Below, one piece after another: positions 35,492-45,707 of a DNA stretch of 64,000 nucleotides. The DNA is taken from NCBI GenBank assembly GCA_022844045.1, contig JALHMM010000018.1:18292-82291 (forward strand). Direction: 5' to 3'. The notes beneath the pieces were generated by a model. That model was not told where the DNA came from. It did no database searches and was given only the letters and a program-made list of their open reading frames with translations. The position numbers and the translations under genes were made by a program. Source of the DNA: Reyranellaceae bacterium. Its GTDB lineage: Bacteria > Pseudomonadota > Alphaproteobacteria > Reyranellales > Reyranellaceae. Each line of letters begins with the position of its first letter. Position 1 is the first letter of the stretch.

Positions 35492-37408
35492 ATGACCAGG
35501 AATTCCCGACTACTCGACCAGATCATCGAACCCGCGGATCTTCGTCAGCTCGGCGAAAGCGAGCTCGGCCGCCTCGCCGACGAGCTGCGGGCGGAGACGA
35601 TCGACGCCGTCTCCGTTACCGGCGGGCACCTCGGCGCCGGCCTTGGCGTCGTCGAGCTGACGGTGGCCCTGCACTATGTCTTCGACACCCCGACGGATCG
35701 GCTGATCTGGGATGTCGGCCACCAGGCCTACCCGCACAAGATCCTGACGGGCCGTCGTGATCGCATACGCACGCTGCGCCAGGGCGGTGGCCTGTCGGGT
35801 TTCACCAAGCGCGCGGAGAGCCCCTATGATCCGTTCGGCGCGGCGCACAGCTCGACCTCGATATCCGCCGGGCTCGGCATGGCTGTGGCGCGCGACCTTG
35901 AAGGCCGCAAGAACAACGTGATCTGCGTCATCGGCGACGGCGCGCTGTCGGCGGGAATGGCTTATGAGGCGATGAACAACGCCGGCTCGATGGATGCGCG
36001 GCTGATCGTCATCCTCAACGACAACGATATGTCCATCGCGCCGCCCGTTGGCGCCATGTCTGCCTACCTGGCGCGGGTCCTGTCCGGGCGCACCTACCTG
36101 TCGCTGCGCGAGATTGCCAAGCAGGTCACGTACAAGCTGCCGAAACGGCTGGCCCGGCGTGCCGCCCAGACGGAGACCTTCGCACGAAGCTTCTGGACCG
36201 GCGGCACGCTGTTCGAAGAACTCGGCTTCTACTATGTCGGGCCGATCGACGGCCACGACCTCGGACATCTGCTTCCGGTTCTGCGCAATGCGCGCGACGC
36301 TCCAAACGGTCCGATCTTCATCCATGTGGTGACGCAGAAAGGCAAGGGCTACGCGCCGGCCGAGAGCGCCGAGGACAAATACCATGGCGTGGTCAAGTTC
36401 GATGTGGTGACCGGAAAGCAGGCCAAGGCTCAGGCTTCGGCTCCGGCCTATACCAAGGTGTTCGGGGATGCCCTCGTCGCCGAAGCGAGCCGGGATCGCC
36501 GGATCGTCGCGATCACGGCGGCGATGCCGAGCGGCACCGGCCTGGATGCCTTCAAGCGGGCTTTTCCGGATCGCTTCTTCGATGTTGGCATCGCCGAGCA
36601 GCACGCGGTCACGTTCGCGGCCGGTCTTGCGACCGAAGGCATGAAGCCTTTCGCGGCGATCTATTCGACGTTCCTGCAGCGCGCCTATGACCAGGTTGTG
36701 CATGACGTCGCGATCCAGCGCCTGCCCGTGCGCTTCGCCATCGATCGCGCCGGGCTGGTAGGCGCGGACGGACCGACCCATGCCGGCTCGTTCGACGTTG
36801 GATATCTCGCGTCCTTGCCCGGCTTCGTGGTGATGGCGCCGGCCGACGAGTGCGAGCTCGTGCATATGATGGCGACGGCGGCGGCGATAGACGACCGGCC
36901 GTCGGCCTTCCGCTATCCGCGCGGCGACGGCACCGGCGCGACCTTGCCCGAAAAGGGCGTGCCGCTGCCGATCGGCAAGGGGCGGATCGTCCGCGAAGGC
37001 ACTACCGTCGCCCTGCTTTCCCTGGGGACCAGGCTCGCCGAATGCTGCAAGGCCGCGGAGCAGCTCGCGCGCTTCGGCCTGTCGACGACGGTGGCCGACG
37101 CGCGGTTCGCCAAGCCGCTCGACACCGATCTCGTGCTGCGCCTGGCGCGCGAGCACGAGGTCCTCGTCACGATCGAGGAAGGCGCGATCGGCGGCTTCGG
37201 ATCCCATGTCCTGCAGCTGCTGAGCCAGCATGACGCGCTCGGCGGCGGGCTCAAGGTCCGGCCCATGGTCCTGCCCGACGTCTTCATCGATCAGGACAGT
37301 CCGGCCGCGATGTATGCGAAGGCCGGGCTCGACGCCGACGGAATCGTCCGGACGGTGTTCGAGTGCCTGGGGCGGCAGGTCGGGTTGCGTGCGGGCCACC
37401 TCGCCTGA
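35492..37408 (+). CDS. dxs: 1-deoxy-D-xylulose-5-phosphate synthase
   Basis: [51 protein letters not shown] 35492. Confidence 0.96.
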   Translation: MTRNSRLLDQIIEPADLRQLGESELGRLADELRAETIDAVSVTGGHLGAGLGVVELTVALHYVFDTPTDRLIWDVGHQAYPHKILTGRRDRIRTLRQGGGLSGFTKRAESPYDPFGAAHSSTSISAGLGMAVARDLEGRKNNVICVIGDGALSAGMAYEAMNNAGSMDARLIVILNDNDMSIAPPVGAMSAYLARVLSGRTYLSLREIAKQVTYKLPKRLARRAAQTETFARSFWTGGTLFEELGFYYVGPIDGHDLGHLLPVLRNARDAPNGPIFIHVVTQKGKGYAPAESAEDKYHGVVKFDVVTGKQAKAQASAPAYTKVFGDALVAEASRDRRIVAITAAMPSGTGLDAFKRAFPDRFFDVGIAEQHAVTFAAGLATEGMKPFAAIYSTFLQRAYDQVVHDVAIQRLPVRFAIDRAGLVGADGPTHAGSFDVGYLASLPGFVVMAPADECELVHMMATAAAIDDRPSAFRYPRGDGTGATLPEKGVPLPIGKGRIVREGTTVALLSLGTRLAECCKAAEQLARFGLSTTVADARFAKPLDTDLVLRLAREHEVLVTIEEGAIGGFGSHVLQLLSQHDALGGGLKVRPMVLPDVFIDQDSPAAMYAKAGLDADGIVRTVFECLGRQVGLRAGHLA

Positions 37409-37435
37409 GTCGCGAAGGTCGGGCCGGGGATCGCA

Positions 37436-37985
37436 ATGCAGGCGATCCTCGCTGAGCCATACGGCTTCTGCGTCGGCTTCGTTCGCGCGATCGATCTCCT
37501 GCGCAAGTCGATCTACGTCGGCAGGATTGTCCATCGGGGAGAAGAGCACGCCGGACTGCACGTGCCGATCCTTGAAAGAGCACTCTGGGACGAGGTTCAG
37601 GCAATGCTGAAGCGCAATCGCCAAGGTGAACGGGGACCAGTCGGTCCGCAGCGGCTGGCAGCAGCCTGTTGACGGGCCAGCTTTACGATGATCGCGGTAA
37701 CCTCATGAGCCCCTCCCATACCTGGAAGCGGGGCCCCATCTGTCGTTACCAAGTAAGCTAGGCGCTATTGCAGTACAGGCGCAGGCCGGTGGATCGATCC
37801 CGCGCGTGGCTGCGGCAGCGATCGCGGGACTGGCCATAGATCGAATACTGGCGTGGAGCCGGGAGGCGGGGGAGAACCTGACCGGTGCAGTGAGACCGTC
37901 CGAGGTAGTCGCAGCCAGGGTTGCTCGTGTCGTGCTGGGCCGTGACCGGGTCACAATCGATCTCTCTGGTGCCACCGGCGGCGAC
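37436..37985 (+). pseudogene. IspH/LytB-like N-terminal stub joined to a degenerate C-terminal half of a serine recombinase
   Basis: MQAILAEPYGFCVGFVRAIDLL (IspH-like PRGFCAGV.RAI) then RKSIYVGRIVHRGEEHAGLHVPILERALWDEVQAMLKRN; after a frameshift LTGQLYDDRGNLMSPSHTWKRGPICRYQVS*ALLQYR; after another GGSIPRVAAAAIAGLAI...VARVVLGRDRVTIDLS. Confidence 0.72.
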
Positions 37986-38066
37986 TCCATTCGAGCGCCT
38001 AACTCCCGGAGATCGCGCCACTATCTGCGCGGGCCATACGAACGGAGAATGGTTCGTATGGAAGGT

Positions 38067-38141
38067 TGGCTGGGGCGCCAGGATTCGAACCTGGGAATGG
38101 CGGAATCAAAATCCGCTGCCTTACCGCTTGGCTACGCCCCA
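38067..38141 (-). tRNA. tRNA-Gln(UUG), CCA encoded
   Basis: Reverse complement TGGGGCGTAGCCAAGCGGTAAGGCAGCGGATTTTGATTCCGCCATTCCCAGGTTCGAATCCTGGCGCCCCAGCCA folds as a cloverleaf; anticodon loop TT-TTG-AT. Confidence 0.95.
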
Positions 38142-38254
38142 TAGATAAGCGCTTCTGGAAATATCAGATGGTTAAGCCATAGCCGTGTATACAATTCCGC
38201 ATATAGAATCGAGACTCGTATGCCATTTCCTATACACGAAGACACCCTCACCCC

Positions 38255-38700
38255 ATGGCGAGATACCCGGGCCTATTCCTGAACATCCGTGACGGACTCT
38301 AACTCGATCGAAACGCAGCCCCCGACGCGGTGCGAGACGTAGTCGGAAAGGCAATGTGGATCAAGTTATTCGGCACGACGGATAGGCGCGAGGCGGAAAG
38401 CCGCTGATCTATGGTCGGCGTGGAGTTCAAGTTGGTGGTCGCCCAAGCGGAGGCCGGTCCCGGCTGGCCCGGGATCAGCGTTGAGCAGGCCGATCGTGCA
38501 CATGTCGCGAAGGTCCGCGCGTCGGTTCTCAGCTGACCTTCAACAGCCTGCGGCACACGGCAAGGATCAAGGCGCGGACCGTGGTGGTCCCGGAAGAAAA
38601 ATCGATGACATCGCTGGACGCGGCAGCGTCATTCAGGGACGCCGCCATGGCGACCACGCGCTGGTCGCGCCGAATGCGGCTATCGACAAGCCGAGCTCCC
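38255..38700 (+). pseudogene. Decayed tyrosine-type phage integrase (N-terminal and C-terminal fragments)
   Basis: MARYPGLFLNIRDGL*...VRDVVGKAMWIKLFGTTDRREAESR*; then FNSLRHTARIKAR.VVVPEEK in one frame and KDQGADRGGPGRKIDDIAGRGSVIQGRRHGDHALVAPNAAIDK in another; HxLRHT box visible; internal stops, frameshift, missing middle. Confidence 0.65.
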
Positions 38701-38951
38701 GATCCAGGTCAAGCCGTGGCGCTGAAGCGCAGACAACGTACCTCGGACAAAGCCGTCTCGCTCGTGGTCAGACTCATTGAGTTCGGCCAGTTCCTCCGAG
38801 CTTCCGCATGAGGCCTGTTACGTTGAACCGTCGCAATTCCCGGCCCGCGATAGACTTGAGCGCGACAATGTCATGGCGATGCAGAAAATCTACGTGACAG
38901 ATGTTCGACCCATACTGGAGGATCAGCTCACGCAGAAGAGGGAGGCACCGC

Positions 38952-40268
38952 ATGAGCGGGGTATTCGCCATGAGTCTCGGCTCGCTTCACACGGTGTGCG
39001 CCTTCGTGGTCCGCTGTTCGGCGGTCGTCTTGGTGACAATTTGGGCATCGCAGGCGTTGGCGCAGCAGCCCACACCCAGCCGGCCGGGCACCGTCCAGCC
39101 CGGCCCCGGCGAGAACTACGATCCCCCGGGTATTCGGCTTGGCGGCTTCCTTCTGTTTCCGACCCTGGAACTGGTTGAGATGTACAACGACAACGTCTTC
39201 GCCACGACCAACAACCGGACCGGCAGGTTCATCACGGTGGTCAATCCCCGCGTCGACTTGCGCTCGAACTGGAACAACCACATGTTGAACCTGTTCGCGG
39301 CTGGCTCGTTCGGATTCTATCACGGCGCCAGCGCCGAGAACTTCCAGGATTTCTCTTTTGGCGCGACCGGCCGCCTGGACATCCAGCGCAACTGGAACGT
39401 CTATGGCGGCGCGTCCTTCAGTCGGCGACACGAGGAACGCGGTACGCCCAACGATCTCGTCGGGCGGGAGCCGAACCGCTTCTCCGATACGGCGGTGAAT
39501 CTCGGCTACTACCAGAAATTCAATCGGTTCTTCGTCCGGCTCGACGGCCGCTGGCAAAATCTCGCGTACACCAACAACAAGACGCTGAACCTCCCGGGGG
39601 TCATCAACAACGAGAACCGCAACCGCAACGAGTTCACCGAGAGCTTGCGGTTTGGTTACGAATTCCTCGAGGGTACCGAGGTCTGGATCCAGGGCGGCCT
39701 GAACCAGCGGCGCTACGAATCACGCTTCGACAATCTCGGCTTTGAGCGCAGCTCTGCTGGCTGGGAAATCGTCGTCGGCGCAACCGTCGATCTCGGCGGC
39801 ATCACGCAGCTTGAAGGTTTCGGCGGCTTCCGCGCGCAGGACTATCGCGACGCACGTCTGGGCGAAATCCGGGGCGCGATGTTCGGATTGTCCGGCACGT
39901 GGAACCCATACCAGCCGCTCCTTATCAAGCCTTATGTCAAGCGCACGATCGAGGAGACGAATTCCGGCGGCTACAGCGGCTACTGGTCGACGGTGCTGGG
40001 CGTCAATGTCGACTACCGCCTCCGCCCCAACATCCGCGTCAACGCCGGTGCGGCTTACGGCTTCGACGACTATCGCCTCAACAACGCGGTCCCCGGCACG
40101 CCTGCGCGCAACGATCGTGTCCTGGCGCTCGAAATCGGCGTGCAGTATCGGCCGACCGAGAACTTCTTCGTCGGCCCGACCTACCAGTACACCAACCGCG
40201 ATTCCAACCTGGCGGGTCTCGATTTCGGTCGTAACATCTTCATGCTGCGCGGCGGCGCGCAGTTCTGA
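38952..40268 (+). CDS. Outer-membrane beta-barrel protein of an EPS cluster
   Basis: Signal peptide VLVTIWASQALAQQ; aromatic/alternating beta strands; C-terminal ...NIFMLRGGAQF ending in Phe. Confidence 0.8.
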   Translation: MSGVFAMSLGSLHTVCAFVVRCSAVVLVTIWASQALAQQPTPSRPGTVQPGPGENYDPPGIRLGGFLLFPTLELVEMYNDNVFATTNNRTGRFITVVNPRVDLRSNWNNHMLNLFAAGSFGFYHGASAENFQDFSFGATGRLDIQRNWNVYGGASFSRRHEERGTPNDLVGREPNRFSDTAVNLGYYQKFNRFFVRLDGRWQNLAYTNNKTLNLPGVINNENRNRNEFTESLRFGYEFLEGTEVWIQGGLNQRRYESRFDNLGFERSSAGWEIVVGATVDLGGITQLEGFGGFRAQDYRDARLGEIRGAMFGLSGTWNPYQPLLIKPYVKRTIEETNSGGYSGYWSTVLGVNVDYRLRPNIRVNAGAAYGFDDYRLNNAVPGTPARNDRVLALEIGVQYRPTENFFVGPTYQYTNRDSNLAGLDFGRNIFMLRGGAQF

Positions 40269-40398
40269 TCCGAGGGTCCACATTGGTCGTGACGACAGAA
40301 TTGGCATCGTCGGACATTTAATAGTCACTTCCGCTGCGGGCTGTGACGGCGAATGCTGTTGGGCATCGTGGAAACGGGTCGCGTAGGAAGCCGTCGTC

Positions 40399-41178
40399 AT
40401 GCTGAAAATCGTCAGGGACTCAGTCCTCAAGGTCAGCCGTTCCTTCGGCTACGACATCGTGCCCTTGCGCGAGATGAAGGAGCGCGACTTCGCCCTGCAC
40501 CTGCGCGAATTGCTCGCCAGTCAGCGGATTGATTGCGTGCTCGATGTCGGCGCCAATGTCGGCCAGTACCGCGACTTCCTGCGCGATCGCGTGCTCTATG
40601 ATGGGCCGATCGTGTCCTTCGAGCCGGTCGGTCGGCACATCGAGATCCTGCGCCAGCGCGCGCGCGAGGACCGCGACTGGCATGTCGAGGGCTATGCGCT
40701 GGGTGCCAAGAGCGGGGCGATGCCGATCAATGTCATGGCGTCGGACCAGTTCAGCTCGTTCCTCGAGCCCGACAATACGCACGTCCAGGATTACGGCGAT
40801 CTCAACGTCCCCTGCCGCACCGAGCTGGTGGCGGTGCGCACGCTGGACCAGATCTTGCCGACGCTACGCCAGCAGCTCGGCTTCTTCCGGCCTTATCTGA
40901 AGATCGACACCCAGGGCTACGACATCGAGGTGCTGCACGGCGCCGAGGACAGCCTACCCTCGATCAGCGCGCTGCAGACCGAGGCTTCGGTGATCGGCAT
41001 CTACAAGAGCATGCCGAGCTACATGGATACCATCCGCTATCTCAACGAACGCGGCTTCGAGATCACCGGCCTCTATCCGATCAGCCGCGACCGCGCGCTG
41101 CGCCTTGTCGAGTTCGACTGCGTGATGGTCAACGCCGCGATGGTCGGGCAGGCCCGGTCGCGACCGCGCCTGGCCTGA
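40399..41178 (+). CDS. FkbM-family methyltransferase
   Basis: IDCVLDVGANVGQYRDFLRDRVLYDGPIVSFEPVGRHIEILRQ...PYLKIDTQGYDIEVLHGAEDSL. Confidence 0.9.
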   Translation: MLKIVRDSVLKVSRSFGYDIVPLREMKERDFALHLRELLASQRIDCVLDVGANVGQYRDFLRDRVLYDGPIVSFEPVGRHIEILRQRAREDRDWHVEGYALGAKSGAMPINVMASDQFSSFLEPDNTHVQDYGDLNVPCRTELVAVRTLDQILPTLRQQLGFFRPYLKIDTQGYDIEVLHGAEDSLPSISALQTEASVIGIYKSMPSYMDTIRYLNERGFEITGLYPISRDRALRLVEFDCVMVNAAMVGQARSRPRLA

Positions 41179-42358
41179 GCGGCCGGCGCTCGGCCGCGTC
41201 GGCCGTGCCGGTGGCGAGGCGCGAGAGGATCGCGCTCAGCCGCGTGAGGTCCTCGCCGGCGACAAAGGTACTCTGCGGCAGGCCGCACAGGCGACCGCGC
41301 ACCTTCAGGTAATCCGCCGGCGTCAGCGCCTGGAAGAAGCGCACCAGTTGCTCCTCGAGCGGCCGGCCGAAGGTCCAACCGATGCGATGTTCCTCGAGCA
41401 GGGCGCCGATCTCGAAGCCGTGCACGCCCAGACACGGCACGCCGAAATGTCCGGCCTCGTAGAAGCGACAGGGCAGCAGCCAGCGCGAATTATGGTCGGC
41501 GTTCTCGAGGTCGAGCGCCCAGGCGAAATCGACGTCGCCATAGAGGTCCTGCAGGTCGTCGTGCGGCCGGTAGGGGCCGTCATAGACCATGTTGGGATGC
41601 TGCAGCAGGGCGCGGCGGAAGCGCTCCTCGTCGACCGTGGTCAGCACGCCGCGGAACTTGAACAGCACCTTGTCGCCCAACCGCGCGGCCAGGCGCGTCA
41701 TGAGGTCGAACGTCGCCTCGCCGCGGATCAGCCCGAAATAACCGATCACCCACGGGCGCTTGCCGTCGTGGGAGCGGGGGTTTTCGCGCACCCCGGCGGC
41801 GGCCGGGATTGGCGCGTGCAGCTTGTTCTCGAGCAGGAACCATTCTCCGCGATACTTCTGCATCATCGAATAGTAGCTGCGATGGAAGCCAGGCGAAGAC
41901 AGCACCAGCAGGCGCACGTGGCGCAGGCACAGTCGCTCGACGAAACGCAACAGGGCGGCGAGAGGATTGCGTCCCATCAACGCCGGCTGGATATCGAGCA
42001 CCTCGTAGGCGACCGGCGCACGGCTGCCCGACATCATGCGCGCCAGCATCGTCAGCACCAGCTGATCCAGATTGCGGGCATAGAACAACGAGGCGCGACC
42101 GAGCCATCGGCGCTGCGCGAAGATCACCGGCAGCGCGCCGATGAGGGCACGCAGGCGCTGCCAGTAGCGCGCATCGGCGGTCATGCCGAGCAGTACATGG
42201 CGCCACGGTGGTTCATAGCCGTTGTTGTAGCGCTCGCGGCGGAAGCCGAAGACGACGACCCGCAGTCCATGCTCGATGAATTGCTGGACACGCTTGACGG
42301 TACTGGCGTCGGTGATGTCCGGGCAGAAGAAGAAAAGGCGGTCTGCGTCGTCGTCCAT
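41129..42358 (-). CDS. Glycosyltransferase (GT-B, group 1-like)
   Basis: MDDDADRLFFFCPDITDASTVKRVQQFIEHGLRVVVFGFRRERYNNGYEPPWRHVLLG...GPYRPHDDLQDLYGDVDFAWALDLENADHNSRWLLPCRFYEAGHFGVPCLG. Confidence 0.8.
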   Translation of the reverse strand: MDDDADRLFFFCPDITDASTVKRVQQFIEHGLRVVVFGFRRERYNNGYEPPWRHVLLGMTADARYWQRLRALIGALPVIFAQRRWLGRASLFYARNLDQLVLTMLARMMSGSRAPVAYEVLDIQPALMGRNPLAALLRFVERLCLRHVRLLVLSSPGFHRSYYSMMQKYRGEWFLLENKLHAPIPAAAGVRENPRSHDGKRPWVIGYFGLIRGEATFDLMTRLAARLGDKVLFKFRGVLTTVDEERFRRALLQHPNMVYDGPYRPHDDLQDLYGDVDFAWALDLENADHNSRWLLPCRFYEAGHFGVPCLGVHGFEIGALLEEHRIGWTFGRPLEEQLVRFFQALTPADYLKVRGRLCGLPQSTFVAGEDLTRLSAILSRLATGTADAAERRPLRPGAVATGPARPSRR

Positions 42359-42507
42359 GGCGGCAGTATCGGCCGACTGCTCGCTGCCACAGTGTGATCA
42401 AACTGTGTCGGTGGAATCGCGCGAATCCGCGGCGATCCATCGGCGATTCCGGGGGTCACAGGTTGATCACTGGTCCCTGCGCGGGCCTGAGTGGTTCTGT
42501 TGGCGCG

Positions 42508-43656
42508 ATGAATGCCGTGCCCCAACTCCGCGACCAGCGCGCGCTGCGCTTCGAGCGCATCGCGATGACCTCGGTGTTCGGCGATCCGCGTGATCGCCGC
42601 TCGTGGTCGGGCGCGCCGGCCAATCTCGCCGACGCGCTCGAACGCATCGGTATCGCCGTCGAGGGCATCCATCCGCATCTCGGCCTGTTCGGCAAGCTGA
42701 GCGTCGCCGCCGGTGATGTGCTGAGCGGTCACGGGCGACCGATCGACGGTGAGCACCTTCTGCGCAGCGCGCGCTCGCGCCACAGGCTGGCCGGGCAGGT
42801 CGCGCGCGAGGCCGAGCGTCGGGGCATCGAGCATGTGTTGCACACCGGCAGCATGGATCTGCCGGCGCTCGACCTGTCGCGCGGCGTGAAGCACTACCTG
42901 TACTGCGATCACAGCTGGGCGCTGGCCATGCCCAACCGCAGCGATCTCGACCGCTTCAAGCCGCGTGCGCTCGCCGCCTTCGAGAAGAGCGAGCGAGAAT
43001 CGCTGGGTGGACTGACGCACGTATTCACCTTCGGCGCCTATGTTCGCGATAATCTGATCCGTCACTACGGCCTGCCGGCGGATCGCGTCACTGCGGTCGG
43101 CTCGGGCATGGGCGCGATCGAGCCCCATGACGGACGCAAGGATTTCTCGAAGCCATCGCTGCTCTTCGTCGCCAAGCACCTGTTCCGCGCCAAGGGCGGC
43201 TTCCTGCTGCTGGAGGCGTTCCGATTGGCGCTGAAGCGGCGGCCGGATCTGACGCTCACCATCGTCGGCGACCGCCGCAGCAAGGCCTTCGTCCCGGACC
43301 ATCCGGCGATCAAGTTCCACGGCCATCTGCCTTGGGCGGAGCTGCAGCGTCTCTTCCGTGACGCGACCTTGCTGGCCCAGCCGATGCTCAACGATCCCTG
43401 GGGTCAGGTCTATCTCGAGGCCCTGGTGTCGCGCACGCCGGTGCTGGGGCTCGATCGCAACGGCCTGCCGGAGATCGTCGACGGCGGCCGCTATGGCTTC
43501 CTGGTCAAGCACGCCGATCCCGAGGCGCTGTCGCACGCCATCCTCGATGCCGTCGCCGACCCGGCGCGGCTCGAGCGCATGGCGATCGCGGGTCAGCGCC
43601 ACGTGCTCGGCAACTACTCCTGGGACCGGGTCGCCGAGCGTGTTGGTTTTTGTTGA
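42508..43656 (+). CDS. Glycosyltransferase family 4
   Basis: [77 protein letters not shown]. Confidence 0.88.
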   Translation: MNAVPQLRDQRALRFERIAMTSVFGDPRDRRSWSGAPANLADALERIGIAVEGIHPHLGLFGKLSVAAGDVLSGHGRPIDGEHLLRSARSRHRLAGQVAREAERRGIEHVLHTGSMDLPALDLSRGVKHYLYCDHSWALAMPNRSDLDRFKPRALAAFEKSERESLGGLTHVFTFGAYVRDNLIRHYGLPADRVTAVGSGMGAIEPHDGRKDFSKPSLLFVAKHLFRAKGGFLLLEAFRLALKRRPDLTLTIVGDRRSKAFVPDHPAIKFHGHLPWAELQRLFRDATLLAQPMLNDPWGQVYLEALVSRTPVLGLDRNGLPEIVDGGRYGFLVKHADPEALSHAILDAVADPARLERMAIAGQRHVLGNYSWDRVAERVGFC

Positions 43657-43678
43657 GTCAAGAGAAAGGTACCTTCGC

Positions 43679-44767
43679 ATGTCCGACAAGATCGCCCTGA
43701 TCACCGGTATCACCGGCCAGGACGGCGCCTACCTGGCCGATTTCCTGTTGGCACGCGGCTACACCGTGCATGGCGTCAAGCGACGATCCTCGTCGCTGAA
43801 CACCGAGCGCATCGACCACGTCTATCGCGACCGCCACGAGGCGGACGTGCGGATGTTCCTGCACTACGGCGACATGACGGACTCGACCAACCTTCTACGC
43901 CTGATCAACGAGCATCGGCCGACCGAGATCTACAATCTCGCCGCCCAGAGCCACGTGCAGGTGAGCTTCGAGACGCCGGAATACACCGCCAACACCGACG
44001 CGCTGGGCACGCTGCGCCTGCTCGAGGCGATCCGCATCCTGAAGATGGAAGACCGCGTGCGCTTCTACCAGGCCTCGACGTCGGAGCTGTTCGGCAAGGT
44101 CCAGGAGACGCCGCAACGCGAGGTCACGCCGTTCTATCCGCGCAGCCCCTACGCGGTGGCCAAGCTCTACGCCTACTGGATCGTGGTGAATTACCGCGAG
44201 GCCTACGGCATGCATGCGTCGAACGGTATTCTGTTCAACCACGAATCGCCGATCCGCGGCGAGACCTTCGTCACCCGCAAGATCACCCGCGCCGTGGCGG
44301 CGATCGAGCGCGGCCTGCAGGACAGGCTGTTCCTGGGCAACCTCGACGCGCGGCGCGACTGGGGCCATGCGCGCGATTATGTCGAAGGCATGTGGCTGAT
44401 CCTGCAGCAGGACAAGCCCGACGACTACGTGCTGGCGACCGGCGAGACGCACACCGTGCGGGAGTTTGTCGAGCTCGCCTTCGAGCAGGTCGACCGGCCC
44501 ATCGTCTGGCGCGGCAATGACGGCGAGGAGACCGGCTGCTGTCGCAAGAGCGGCAAAGTGCTGGTGGCGCTCGATCCGGCCTATCGCCGGCCGACCGAGG
44601 TCGATCTGCTGCTGGGCGATCCATCGAAAGCGCATAGCCGGTTGGGCTGGCGTCACCGCACCAGCTTCAAGGAGCTGGTCGCCGAGATGGTCCAGTCCGA
44701 CCGTGCCCTACTTCGCGAAGCGGGAGACATCAATGCACAACAGCACCTCCTACACGCTGCGCAATAA
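43679..44767 (+). CDS. gmd: GDP-mannose 4,6-dehydratase
   Basis: [53 protein letters not shown] 43679. Confidence 0.97.
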   Translation: MSDKIALITGITGQDGAYLADFLLARGYTVHGVKRRSSSLNTERIDHVYRDRHEADVRMFLHYGDMTDSTNLLRLINEHRPTEIYNLAAQSHVQVSFETPEYTANTDALGTLRLLEAIRILKMEDRVRFYQASTSELFGKVQETPQREVTPFYPRSPYAVAKLYAYWIVVNYREAYGMHASNGILFNHESPIRGETFVTRKITRAVAAIERGLQDRLFLGNLDARRDWGHARDYVEGMWLILQQDKPDDYVLATGETHTVREFVELAFEQVDRPIVWRGNDGEETGCCRKSGKVLVALDPAYRRPTEVDLLLGDPSKAHSRLGWRHRTSFKELVAEMVQSDRALLREAGDINAQQHLLHAAQ

Positions 44768-45707
44768 GCGCGTCTGGGTCGCGGGTCACCGCGGCCTGGT
44801 GGGCAGCGCGCTCGTCCGGCGTCTGCAGGACGAGGGCTGCGAGATCCTCAGCGCCTCGCGCGCCCAGGTCGATCTGCGCGCGCCTGAGCAGCTCGAACGC
44901 TGGATGCGCGAACGCAAGCCCGAGGCGGTGTTCGTGGCGGCGGCGCGGGTCGGCGGCATCTACGCCAACGACAGTCGGCCGGCCGAGTTCATCTACGACA
45001 ACCTGATGATCGCCGCCAACGTGGTCGAGGCGGCGTGCCGTCACGGCGTCGAGAAGCTGCTGATGCTGGGCTCGTCCTGCATCTACCCCAGGCTGGCACC
45101 GCAGCCGATCTCCGAAGACGCGCTGCTGTCGGGGCCGCTGGAGCCGACCAACCAGTGGTACGCGATCGCCAAGATCGCCGGCATCAAGCTGTGCCAGGCC
45201 TACCGGCGCCAGCACGGCAGCGACTTCATCTCGGTCATGCCGACCAACCTCTATGGTCCGGGCGACAATTTCGACCTGATGAGCAGCCACGTCATGCCGG
45301 CGCTGATGGCCAAGGCACACGACGCCAAGCTACGGCGTGCGCCCAGCCTCGAGGTCTGGGGCACCGGCCGGCCGCTGCGCGAGTTCATGTATGTCGATGA
45401 TCTCGCCGACGGGCTGGTCTTCCTGATGCGGCACTACTCGGACGAGCCGATCATCAATATCGGCACCGGCATCGACCTGCCGATCGGCGAGCTCGCGGCC
45501 ATGGTCTGCGAGGTGGTCGGCTTCCGTGGCCGGCTCCGCTTCGACACATCGAAACCCGACGGCACGCCGCGCAAGGTGATGGATGTATCGCGCCTGCGCG
45601 AATTGGGCTGGCAGGCGCGTACGCCTTTGCGCCAGGGCCTCGAACAAACATATCGGTGGTACGTTGAGCATATCGTCCGCGAGCAGCGGCCAGCAGCCGT
45701 CGCCTGA
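44733..45707 (+). CDS. fcl: GDP-L-fucose synthase
   Basis: [27 protein letters not shown]...[46 protein letters not shown]. Confidence 0.96.
   Translation: MHNSTSYTLRNKRVWVAGHRGLVGSALVRRLQDEGCEILSASRAQVDLRAPEQLERWMRERKPEAVFVAAARVGGIYANDSRPAEFIYDNLMIAANVVEAACRHGVEKLLMLGSSCIYPRLAPQPISEDALLSGPLEPTNQWYAIAKIAGIKLCQAYRRQHGSDFISVMPTNLYGPGDNFDLMSSHVMPALMAKAHDAKLRRAPSLEVWGTGRPLREFMYVDDLADGLVFLMRHYSDEPIINIGTGIDLPIGELAAMVCEVVGFRGRLRFDTSKPDGTPRKVMDVSRLRELGWQARTPLRQGLEQTYRWYVEHIVREQRPAAVA

Noticed and set aside
35510-37624. 704-aa minus-strand ORF opposite dxs
   Set aside because: Mirror-frame artefact of the conserved dxs coding sequence.
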